From an uncultured Acidobacteriota bacterium (GTDB lineage: Bacteria > Acidobacteriota > Terriglobia > Terriglobales > Acidobacteriaceae), in assembly GCA_903873705.1 (NCBI GenBank), contig CAIQPK010000059.1:1-64000 (forward strand): DNA of 64,000 nt. The letters are read 5' to 3'. Each line of letters opens with the position of its first letter. Positions within the stretch are counted from its first letter, which is position 1. The notes below the pieces were generated by a model. That model did not search any database, had not been told where the DNA came from, and saw nothing but the letters and a program-made list of their open reading frames with translations. Shown here piece by piece: positions 57,564 through 64,000 of this stretch. The position numbers were made by a program, and so were the translations under genes.

Positions 57564-57591
57564 ATTCACTATTCACTACTCACTATTCACT
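57564..57591. repeat. heptamer tandem repeat (ATTCACT/ACTCACT) between thioesterase and mrp genes
   Basis: Four 7-bp units ATTCACT-ATTCACT-ACTCACT-ATTCACT directly after the thioesterase stop and 20 bp before the mrp start. It has the same unit as the array at the grpE stop, 2.7 kb away. Confidence 0.8.
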
Positions 57592-57592
57592 G

Positions 57593-58114
57593 CTAAATGT
57601 GAAACTCAGGCGTCTGCATCGCCCGCAGCTCTTTCTTCCGCAGCGTCTCACCAGCTCGCATCTCGCGCCGCCGCAACGCATCTTCAAACCGTCGCCGCTG
57701 GTGCTCGGTCTCGGGAATCACCTGCGGCACTTCAACCCGCTGGCCGGTCTTGTCCATCGCGACGAACGTCAGGTAGGCAGACGAAACATGCCGCAACTTC
57801 TGCTCACGCACATCCTCCACCATCGCCCTCACGCCCACTTCCATCGACGTCTTGAAAGCCCGATTCACACTCGCCTTCAAAATCAAAAGCTCGCCAACCC
57901 GAACCGGCGTAACAAAATCAAGGTGGTCCATCGAAGCCGTCACCACATAATTCCGCGCATGACGGCTCGCCGCCATCGCACCAACCAGGTCAATAAACTG
58001 CATCAGACGCCCCCCAAAAAGGGTGCCCAGCGCATTGGAATCAGCCGGAAAAATCGCTTCGGCACGTTCGGATTGCGACTCGGAAACGCTGCGGCCCAGC
58101 AAGGGTTCGCTCAT
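57593..58114 (-). CDS. hot-dog fold acyl-CoA thioesterase (YciA/BACH type)
   Basis: A 173-residue acyl-CoA hydrolase. The hot-dog core contains IFPADSNALGTLFGGRLMQFIDLVGA (active-site region in part), the central strand VVTASMDHLDFVTPVRVGELL, and SSAYLTFVAMDKTGQ. The C-terminal ~40 residues are Arg/Glu-rich and helical. The enzyme probably hydrolyses medium or long acyl-CoAs. TAGAAT followed by AGAGGG sits directly before the ATG, so either a leaderless start or a weak ribosome binding site is possible. First gene of the run leading to hrcA-grpE-dnaJ. Confidence 0.92.
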   Translation of the reverse strand: MSEPLLGRSVSESQSERAEAIFPADSNALGTLFGGRLMQFIDLVGAMAASRHARNYVVTASMDHLDFVTPVRVGELLILKASVNRAFKTSMEVGVRAMVEDVREQKLRHVSSAYLTFVAMDKTGQRVEVPQVIPETEHQRRRFEDALRRREMRAGETLRKKELRAMQTPEFHI

Positions 58115-58183
58115 CCCTCTATTCTACTTCGCCCGTCAACCCTCCCGCCGCCAATCTGAGTCCCCCACACTCAACCCGCCTCT

Positions 58184-58218
58184 TCTACGCTCTACCGTCT
58201 ACCATCTACACTCTGTCT
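58184..58218. repeat. heptamer tandem repeat TCTACNN before the TPR gene
   Basis: Units TCTACGC, TCTACCG, TCTACCA and TCTACAC, then the degenerate TCTGTCT, run directly into ATG 58219. The fourth unit also supplies the TACACT -10-like hexamer (58207-58212), so the array may have spawned the promoter. Confidence 0.7.
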
Positions 58219-58527
58219 ATGGACCGCATCGCGATGCTCAAGGAAATCCTCACCCAGAACCCCGGCGACGCCTTCGCCCGTTACGGCCTGGCGATGGCCT
58301 ACGTCGCTGAAGGCCGCACCCCCGAAGCCCTCGCCGAGTTCGACCAGACCATAGCCGCCAACCCCGACTACGTCCCCGCCTACCAGATGTCCGGCCAGCA
58401 GCTCATCAAGTCCGGCCGCCTCGACGACGCCAAAGCCCGCATTGAAGCCGGCCTCACCGCCGCCGCCCGCACCGGCAACGACCACGCCGCCAGTGAACTT
58501 CAAGGCATGTTGGACGAGCTCAGCTAG
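58219..58527 (+). CDS. small tetratricopeptide-repeat protein
   Basis: A 102-residue all-helical protein with two TPR units: NPGDAFARYGLAMAYVAEGRTPEALAEF (residues ~14-41, in part) and NPDYVPAYQMSGQQLIKSGRLDDAKARI (~48-75), then a capping helix. It has no signal peptide and is probably cytoplasmic, mediating protein contacts. TACACT (58207-58212) is 6 nt before the ATG and no ribosome binding site is visible, so a leaderless start is inferred. Divergent from the thioesterase gene. Confidence 0.85.
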   Translation: MDRIAMLKEILTQNPGDAFARYGLAMAYVAEGRTPEALAEFDQTIAANPDYVPAYQMSGQQLIKSGRLDDAKARIEAGLTAAARTGNDHAASELQGMLDELS

Positions 58528-58581
58528 TTGATAGCAACGCGGCGTCACGCATCGGCGATAAAATAACCTTGCGGAGGCATC

Positions 58582-58734
58582 ATGAGTACTGCCGTCGATT
58601 CCTCAATTCCGGAGATTCTGGAAGAGCGTGAAGTCACCCGCGCGGCACAGACGATGAGTATTCCTGCCTTTGCTGCAATTTGGGATAAGCCTGAGGATGA
58701 CATCTACGACGCCTGCCTGACTCCATCAACCTAG
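58582..58734 (+). CDS. orphan antitoxin-like small protein (50 residues)
   Basis: The frame from ATG 58582 gives a 50-residue acidic protein, preceded at good distance by a strong GGAGG site. Near the end it has FAAIWDKPEDDIYDACL; the pattern FxxIWDxPEDxIYD is common at the C-terminus of small antitoxins that sit just before MazF-, PIN- or RelE-type toxins. No toxin frame follows: 52 bp later the AAA+ ATPase gene begins. It is therefore either an orphan antitoxin, a remnant of a lost pair, or a small regulator. Family assignment is tentative. Confidence 0.6.
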   Translation: MSTAVDSSIPEILEEREVTRAAQTMSIPAFAAIWDKPEDDIYDACLTPST

Positions 58735-58786
58735 CGCGCGCCAACGCCGAATCCCCACCACCCCGGCGCACATCTATACTCCATCT

Positions 58787-60361
58787 ATGCCGTCCACCAC
58801 ACTCCCGCGCACCCTCGGCCAGCTCCGCAACTCTGAATTCACCCCCGAGCGGGTCTCGCGCTCCGTCAAAGACGAGCTGCGCGACAACCTCATCGTGCGC
58901 CTCCGCGAAACCGCGCCCAACGGCCCCAGGTCAGGCGAGCCGCTCTTCCCCGGCATCGTTGGCTACGACGACACCGTCGTCCCCCAGGTGGTCAACGCCA
59001 TCCTTTCCCGCCACAACTTCATCCTGCTCGGCCTCCGCGGCCAGGCCAAGTCGCGCCTCCTCCGCGCCCTCACCACGCTGCTCGACCCGCAATCCCCGTA
59101 CGTCGCCGGCTCCGAGCTCCGCGACGACCCCTACGCTCCACTCTCCAAATTCGCCCGTGACCTGGTCGCCGAAAAAGGCGACGACACGCCCATCGCGTGG
59201 ATGACGCCTATCGAGCGCTACGTCGAAAAGCTCGCCACACCCGACGTCACCGTAGCCGACCTCATCGGCGACGTCGACCCCATCAAGGCCGCCCGCTCCG
59301 GCCACCAGCTCGGCTCCGAGCTCACCATGCACTACGGCCTGCTCCCCCGCGCCAACCGCGGCATCTTCGCCATCAACGAGCTCCCCGACCTCGCCGGCAA
59401 AATCCAGGTCGCCCTCTTCAACATCATGCAGGAAGGCGACGTCCAGATTAAGGGCTATCCCGTCCGCCTCGAGCTCGACGTCGCCATCGTCTTCTCCGCC
59501 AACCCCGAGGACTACACCGCCCGCGGCAAAATCGTCACGCCGCTCAAGGACCGCATCGGCTCAGAGATCCGCACCCACTACCCGGAGTCGGTCGAAGAAG
59601 CCATCAGCATCACCGAGCAGGAAGCCTGGACCGCGCGCAGCTACGCGCCCGAAAACAACGCCATCCAGGGCATCGAAATCCCCCACTACATCCGTCAGAT
59701 CGTCGAACAGATCGCCTTCGTCGCACGCGAAGACAAGAAGGTCGACAAGAAATCCGGCGTCTCGCAGCGCCTCCCCATCAGCACCATGGAACTCGTCGTC
59801 TCGAACGCCGAGCGCCGAGCGCTGCTGCACGGCGAAAGCCTCGTCGTGCCCCGCGTCGGCGACATCTTCGCCGCGCTCCCCGGTATCACCGGCAAGATCG
59901 AGCTCGAGTACGAAGGCGAAATGCGCGGCTCCGACGTCGTCATCCGCGAGCTCATCCGCTCCGCTGTCGCCCACGTCTTCGACGGCTACTTCGCCGCCAC
60001 CAACACCCAGCAAATCGAGCAGTGGTTCAACCTCGGCGGCGCCGTCGAACTGAACGACAAGCAGCCCTCCGCCACCGTCCTCGCCGAACTCAAACAAATT
60101 CAGGGCCTCATCGAAAAACTCTCCCCCCTCAACATCAACTCCAAATCCAAGCCCGAAGTAGCCGTCTCCGCCGCCGAATTCCTCCTCGAAGGCATGACCG
60201 CCCACAAGCGCATCTCCCGCTCCGAAGCCCGCACCTTCTCCGCCGGCGAAAAGAAAAAGCGCAACGACGACGCTGCCGCCTACGCCGAAAAAATGCGCCA
60301 GCGCGAACAGGAACGCGAAGCCGGAGCCGCCTTCAACCGCACCCGCCGCGGCTTCAACTAA
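58787..60361 (+). CDS. magnesium-chelatase-like (MoxR/ChlI clade) AAA+ ATPase
   Basis: A 524-residue AAA+ protein. The nucleotide-binding loop is LLGLRGQAKSRLLRAL (about residue 82), a GxxGxAKS variant of Walker A; the Walker B position reads GIFAINELPDLAGKIQ, with Asn-Glu in place of Asp-Glu. Further motifs are IVFSANPEDYTARGKI (sensor 1) and PLKDRIGSEIRTHYPES. The C-terminal ~45 residues are Lys/Arg/Glu-rich. Relatives are usually paired with a von Willebrand A protein acting as a chaperone-like metal-insertion or remodelling machine; no such partner follows. TATACT (58775-58780) is 6 nt before the ATG. Confidence 0.88.
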   Translation: MPSTTLPRTLGQLRNSEFTPERVSRSVKDELRDNLIVRLRETAPNGPRSGEPLFPGIVGYDDTVVPQVVNAILSRHNFILLGLRGQAKSRLLRALTTLLDPQSPYVAGSELRDDPYAPLSKFARDLVAEKGDDTPIAWMTPIERYVEKLATPDVTVADLIGDVDPIKAARSGHQLGSELTMHYGLLPRANRGIFAINELPDLAGKIQVALFNIMQEGDVQIKGYPVRLELDVAIVFSANPEDYTARGKIVTPLKDRIGSEIRTHYPESVEEAISITEQEAWTARSYAPENNAIQGIEIPHYIRQIVEQIAFVAREDKKVDKKSGVSQRLPISTMELVVSNAERRALLHGESLVVPRVGDIFAALPGITGKIELEYEGEMRGSDVVIRELIRSAVAHVFDGYFAATNTQQIEQWFNLGGAVELNDKQPSATVLAELKQIQGLIEKLSPLNINSKSKPEVAVSAAEFLLEGMTAHKRISRSEARTFSAGEKKKRNDDAAAYAEKMRQREQEREAGAAFNRTRRGFN

Positions 60362-60371
60362 GCTCTAATTC

Positions 60372-60596
60372 ATGTGGGATGAGGACGATCACTTCGGCCG
60401 CTGGGCGCAGGGCATCTGCGCCATTTTTCTCGCGCTCTTCGCCGCCGTCGACGCCTACATGTTTTTCAGCGGATTCTTCCTCATCTTTTATGGCATCGCC
60501 GCCATCATCCTCTTCTTCGCCTCGCTGCGTTATTGCTGGCGCTGCGCAAAGTACGCGCTCACCGGCAAAGGCAATGTCAATCGCGACGAATACTGA
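60372..60596 (+). CDS. small two-helix membrane protein
   Basis: A 74-residue protein, 10 nt after the AAA+ gene. After an acidic N-terminus (MWDEDDHFGRW) it has two adjacent hydrophobic segments (residues ~14-32 and ~36-52) and a basic tail with YCWRCAKYAL. I do not recognise a family. TAAGCT (60359-60364) lies 7 nt before the ATG. It may be cotranscribed with the ATPase gene. Confidence 0.65.
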   Translation: MWDEDDHFGRWAQGICAIFLALFAAVDAYMFFSGFFLIFYGIAAIILFFASLRYCWRCAKYALTGKGNVNRDEY

Positions 60597-60669
60597 CGCC
60601 CGACAATACTCCTGTTAGCATTTCTGCGAATCCCGCAACGCCTACCTTCTGACACCGGAGCACCACGTC

Positions 60670-60942
60670 ATGCGCCTTCGCCTCTACCTCGCGACCGCTC
60701 TCCTCGCCTTCCTCCCCGCACTAGCCCAGACCGCACCCGCCCCCAGACCCATGCCCAAACCCGCCGCCACCACCGCTCCCGGCGGAGGCCCCGGCAAGGT
60801 CTGGGTCAACACCGCCACCCGCGTCTACCACTGCTACGGCGACCGTTACTACGGCAAAACCAAAGACGGCGAGTACATGACCGAACCCGCCGCCAAAGTC
60901 GCCGGAGCTCACGGCGCCCGCAACAAGACCTGCGGCAAATAG
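60670..60942 (+). CDS. small secreted protein with VWVNT/YHC...YYGKTKDGEYM domain
   Basis: A 90-residue protein. Residues 1-20 (MRLRLYLATALLAFLPALAQ) form a signal peptide, followed by a Pro/Ala-rich spacer (residues ~21-40). The domain KVWVNTATRVYHCYGDRYYGKTKDGEYMTE ends with a second Cys (NKTC). It contains two cysteines that could pair. The same pattern (VWVNT...YHCxGxxxYGKTKxGxYM) is one I recall from many small acidobacterial and related exported proteins, of unknown function. Start ATG 60670 has no strong ribosome binding site. Confidence 0.75.
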   Translation: MRLRLYLATALLAFLPALAQTAPAPRPMPKPAATTAPGGGPGKVWVNTATRVYHCYGDRYYGKTKDGEYMTEPAAKVAGAHGARNKTCGK

Positions 60943-60981
60943 TAGTCCCACTCGCGGCTCCCAACCTCTACACTTAGCCGG

Positions 60982-63180
60982 ATGACATGGCTGACCTCAG
61001 GCTTCCGCGCAACCCTTGCCCGCGTGCAGTGGCGACGCGGCGCGCGCGCCGGCCTCGCCGTCGGCAGTGTCATGGTGGCCTGTCACCTCCTCGGCAAATC
61101 CAGCGGCTGGGCCGCGCTCGGCGCACTCCAGGTACTCACGGTCGACAACGGCGGCCCCTACCGCTCGCGCCTCGCCAACATCGCCACCGTCATCTTCGCC
61201 GGCGGCGGCGCGGTGCTGCTCGGCACGCTCGCGCCCGCGTCGCTTCCCGTCGGCATCGTTATTACCGCCCTCTTCTGCTTCGCCGTCACGCTCTCCCGAG
61301 TCATGTCGCAACCCTTCGCCGCCAGCAACGTACTCGTTCTCGTCTGCTACATCGTCGCGTACGGCGGCGCCGAGCACACCTCCGCGTACGGCCTCGCCTG
61401 CATGATCTCCTTCATCGTCGGAGCCGCCTGGGCCTCCGGCTTCGCTCTCCTCCTCTGGCCCGTCGACCCCTTCGACCCCGCCCGCCAGGCCGTCGCCGAC
61501 CTCTACGCCCGGCTCCGCGAACTCGCTGCCATCATCGAAACCCCACCCGGCCCCACCGAACTCGCGCGCTCCAAAAACAACGAGCTCGTCCACCAGATCC
61601 GCCTGCTCATCGAAGCCGCACAAGCCGCCCTCGCCGCCACCCCCGCCCGCATGACCGCCCGCACCATCCGCGCGCGCAACCTCGCCTCCCTGGTGCAGGC
61701 CGCCGACCTCCTCTTCGCCCGCGTACTCCGCCTCAACGACCTCCGCCCCGACGCCGCCGCAGCCGGCCCCGAAGCCCACGCGCAGATCACCGCACTCTCC
61801 ACCTGGCTGCTGCAATCGCTACAGCCCATAGAAGCCGCGCTGCGCACCCGGCCCGCCGACGATGCCGCCGCGTTCACCACGGAAGGCTCGCGCTCCACCA
61901 ACATGCACCGCGGCGCTCGTCTTTACGAAGCCCTTCCCTCCGACACACGGAACCCTCTCGAAGCCCAGATCGAAGCCCAGCTCATCGCCATCGAGCGCGA
62001 TTGCCTGCTTTCGCTCGAAGTCGCCTACGAAGCCCTGCGCGCCATCTGGACCGGTTCAGAACCGCGCGCCACCCGCACGGCAGCGCTCCGCCTGAACCTC
62101 TCCGCCGACGCCGGAACACCCGCGTCAACCCCCATGTGGCTCGACGCCCTCCGCGCCAACCTCACCCCGCGCTCCCTCATCTTCCGCCACGCGCTCCGCC
62201 TCGCCGCTGTCACCTCGCTCGACGTCTGGCTCCTTCACCTCACCCACATCACCCACAGCTACTGGCTGCCCATGACCTCCATCATCGTGCTGCAGCCCTA
62301 CACCGGCGAAACCTGGCGTCGCTCCGGCGACCGCGTTGGCGGCACCGTCGCCGGCGCTATCCTCGCAGCCGTACTCGCCGCCGGGATCTCATCGGAAGCC
62401 GGCATCATCGCCGTGATCGCCATCGGCTGCTTCTTCACCCTCGCCGTCTACGCAGCCGACTACGCTTGGTACTGCTTCTTCCTCACGCCCACCGTCGTTC
62501 TCATGACCCTCCCGCATCTCCGCGACTGGCACTTCGCCGCCGTCCGCATGGGCATGACCGGCGTGGGCGCAGCCATCGCCCTGCTCGCCATGCTGCTCTT
62601 CTGGCCCGAGCGCGAAAGCCTCCAGCTCCCCGGCCTGCTCGCCCGCGCCGCCACCGCCGATGCCGCCTACCTCCGCGCCATGCTGCGCTTCTGGCAATGC
62701 CCTGCCGGCGATCTGCACGCCCGCACCATCGCCGAGCGCACCGTGCTCGCCCCCGCCCGCCGCGCCTGCGGCCTCGCAACCAACGACGCCGAAGAAAGCC
62801 TCGACCGCGCCCTGCTCGAGCACAGCATCCCGCTGCACTCCCGGCCAGCGCACGAGCGCCTCAACCATGACGCCCTCACCTTCACGGCCTACCTCCGCCG
62901 CCTCACCCAGGCCATCACCACCTTCGCCGCCATCGGTTCCGGCGCAGAAGAGGTCACCACCACCATCACCGACCTCGCCGCCCGCCTCGACACCGTCGCT
63001 TTACAGCTGGTCAACTGCACCGATGCCAGCGACCAGCCACTTCCCGAGATCGCGCTCGATGCCCAGCAGGGCCTCTCGCTCGCCGACCAGCTGCTCACCC
63101 GCATCGCGCGCCAGGTAGGCGTGCTCGAGCGCGCCACCGCCGACATCACCTCCGCCGGAGCGCGCACTACACCGGCGTAA
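60982..63180 (+). CDS. FUSC-family membrane transporter
   Basis: A 732-residue protein of the fusaric-acid-resistance/aromatic-acid-efflux type. It has two membrane blocks of five or six helices (residues ~22-165 and ~400-545) separated by a cytoplasmic helical domain (~170-390), then a C-terminal helical domain. The second block contains the FUSC signature HSYWLPMTSIIVLQPYTGETWRRSGDRVGGT (in part). It probably exports organic acids or amphipathic compounds; no membrane-fusion or outer-membrane partner is adjacent. TACACT (60969-60974) is 7 nt before the ATG. Its 3' end overlaps thrC tail-to-tail by 14 bp. Confidence 0.9.
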   Translation: MTWLTSGFRATLARVQWRRGARAGLAVGSVMVACHLLGKSSGWAALGALQVLTVDNGGPYRSRLANIATVIFAGGGAVLLGTLAPASLPVGIVITALFCFAVTLSRVMSQPFAASNVLVLVCYIVAYGGAEHTSAYGLACMISFIVGAAWASGFALLLWPVDPFDPARQAVADLYARLRELAAIIETPPGPTELARSKNNELVHQIRLLIEAAQAALAATPARMTARTIRARNLASLVQAADLLFARVLRLNDLRPDAAAAGPEAHAQITALSTWLLQSLQPIEAALRTRPADDAAAFTTEGSRSTNMHRGARLYEALPSDTRNPLEAQIEAQLIAIERDCLLSLEVAYEALRAIWTGSEPRATRTAALRLNLSADAGTPASTPMWLDALRANLTPRSLIFRHALRLAAVTSLDVWLLHLTHITHSYWLPMTSIIVLQPYTGETWRRSGDRVGGTVAGAILAAVLAAGISSEAGIIAVIAIGCFFTLAVYAADYAWYCFFLTPTVVLMTLPHLRDWHFAAVRMGMTGVGAAIALLAMLLFWPERESLQLPGLLARAATADAAYLRAMLRFWQCPAGDLHARTIAERTVLAPARRACGLATNDAEESLDRALLEHSIPLHSRPAHERLNHDALTFTAYLRRLTQAITTFAAIGSGAEEVTTTITDLAARLDTVALQLVNCTDASDQPLPEIALDAQQGLSLADQLLTRIARQVGVLERATADITSAGARTTPA

Positions 63181-64000
63181 TAATCCCACCCACCGGCAGC
63201 GACGTCGGCAACGACCCCGGCCGGCGCAGCTTCATCGCATCTGCCGTCATATCCGTGTACTTCAACCCCGCGCCCGTGTTGAACAGCACCACGCGCTCGC
63301 CCGCCTTGATCTCGCCACTCGCCAGCAGCGTGTCATAAGCCGCCGTAGCCGCAGCGCCTTCCGGCGAAAGGAACAGCCCTTCGTGTTTAGCCCAATCCAG
63401 AATCGAAGCCAGGATCGTCGCATCGTCGCTCGCCAGAACCTTGCCGCCTGACGCCCGCACAATATCCAGGATGATCGCATCGCCATAGGGCTTCGGCACC
63501 CTCAGCCCCGCCGCAAACGTGTCCGCATTCTGGAAGAACTCACTCGCCGCCGCGCCCGCGTCAAACGCCTTCGCCATCGGTGCGCAGCCGGTGGCCTGCA
63601 GCGCATACATCCGCGGCCGCTTTCCACGCACCCAGCCCAGCTCTTCCATCTCTTCAAACGCTTTCCACATCCCAATCAGCCCCACGCCACCACCGGTCGG
63701 ATAAAAAACCGCATCCGGATAAGTCCACCCCAGCTGCTCGACAAGTTCATAGCCCATCGTCTTCTTGCCTTCCACGCGGAACGGCTCCTTCAGCGTAGAT
63801 ATGTCGAACCACACATCCTCCGCCGCCATCCCCGCCTCTTTCTGCGCCTTGATCCGTTCCCCCACCATCCGCGCGCAGTCCGAAATCAGCCCATCCACCA
63901 TCGTCACATCCGCGCCGTAAACGATGCCTTCCAGGTAATTCGCCAGTGGCACATCCTGCGGCATAAAAATATGCGCCGCAATCCCCGCCGCAGCAGCATA
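63167..64000 (-). CDS. thrC: threonine synthase, C-terminal part (5' end outside window)
   Basis: This PLP enzyme converts O-phosphohomoserine to threonine. The frame is open to the window edge, and 277 residues are visible, beginning YAAAAGIAAHIFMPQDVPL. Family stretches are DISTLKEPFRVEGKKTMGYE, the PLP phosphate-binding loop YPTGGGVGLIGMWKAFEE and the late LFNTGAGLKYTD. The N-terminal part with the PLP lysine is off the window. Threonine is the precursor of isoleucine made by the ilv operon, but the two loci are not linked. It overlaps the FUSC gene by 14 bp at the 3' end. Confidence 0.93.
   Translation of the reverse strand, partial: YAAAAGIAAHIFMPQDVPLANYLEGIVYGADVTMVDGLISDCARMVGERIKAQKEAGMAAEDVWFDISTLKEPFRVEGKKTMGYELVEQLGWTYPDAVFYPTGGGVGLIGMWKAFEEMEELGWVRGKRPRMYALQATGCAPMAKAFDAGAAASEFFQNADTFAAGLRVPKPYGDAIILDIVRASGGKVLASDDATILASILDWAKHEGLFLSPEGAAATAAYDTLLASGEIKAGERVVLFNTGAGLKYTDMTADAMKLRRPGSLPTSLPVGGIITPV

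Noticed and set aside
60987-62870. A 627-residue Arg/His/Pro-rich open frame inside the FUSC gene
   Set aside because: It lies out of frame with an unmistakable membrane transporter and has a composition typical of GC-rich shadow frames.

Overview
The window is a contiguous piece of a GC-rich bacterial chromosome. The gene content fits a soil acidobacterium of the Terriglobales/Acidobacteriaceae type: an acidobacterial-style short RNA polymerase omega subunit, MqnA of the futalosine menaquinone route, a signal-peptide M13 peptidase, and a very compact layout with many genes that seem to start without a leader. The assignment is an inference from protein character, because no rRNA gene is present. 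I see no prophage, insertion sequence, CRISPR array or tRNA gene. The region is mostly housekeeping, with a few toxin-antitoxin relics. Layout: (1) 1-13.5 kb holds a branched-chain amino-acid operon, leuB(partial)-leuC-leuD-ilvD-ilvB-ilvN-ilvC. An unrelated gene sits between most of the core enzymes: a secreted protein, a lipoprotein, an Imm27-like small protein, an exported GH13 glucosidase, a GNAT acetyltransferase and a membrane-SRPBCC protein. The operon closes with a strong hairpin terminator. (2) 13.5-18.4 kb on the minus strand has a DUF427 protein, topA and dprA. (3) 18.5-26.2 kb has mqnA, a DedA-type protein, a PadR regulator with its membrane partner, an HTTM-like protein, the SRP RNA gene, fabH and a membrane MutS-like ATPase. 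(4) 26.3-42.9 kb is a long plus-strand run: M13 peptidase, rimO, a GyrI-like protein, yacG, pgpA, a beta-propeller protein, a SpoIIE phosphatase, cinA, plsY, gpsA, a c-type cytochrome lipoprotein, ftsY, ribD, ribE (with an apparent frameshift) and a HAD hydrolase. (5) 43-47.4 kb on the minus strand has vapBC, rho with its terminator and C-rich leader, rpoZ, and comM. (6) 47.5-53.6 kb has a HEAT-repeat protein, sdaA, a ParD/ParE-type pair whose toxin has an amber codon at codon 5, a thiolase, a CPBP protease, a candidate small RNA and rsmE. (7) 53.7-58.1 kb on the minus strand is a stress operon: thioesterase-mrp-hrcA-grpE-dnaJ, with short tandem repeats at gene ends. (8) 58.2-64 kb has a TPR protein, a 50-residue orphan antitoxin-like gene, an Mg-chelatase-like AAA+ ATPase, two small proteins, a FUSC transporter and a partial thrC. 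The genes serve biosynthesis (Leu/Ile/Val, Thr, riboflavin, menaquinone, phospholipid, fatty acid), gene expression (topoisomerase I, Rho, omega, RsmE, RimO), protein targeting and folding (SRP RNA, FtsY, DnaJ/GrpE/HrcA) and envelope functions. The observations most worth a second look are these: a recurring TAnACT/TAGAAT-like -10 hexamer placed 6-8 nt before start codons (leaderless mRNAs), a candidate promoter-hairpin-terminator small RNA before rsmE, an Imm27-like gene welded into the ilv operon, a cysteine-free Mrp protein, the nonsense-disrupted toxin beside its intact antitoxin, a homopolymer frameshift in ribE, and a tRNA-sized folded element between rpoZ and comM.
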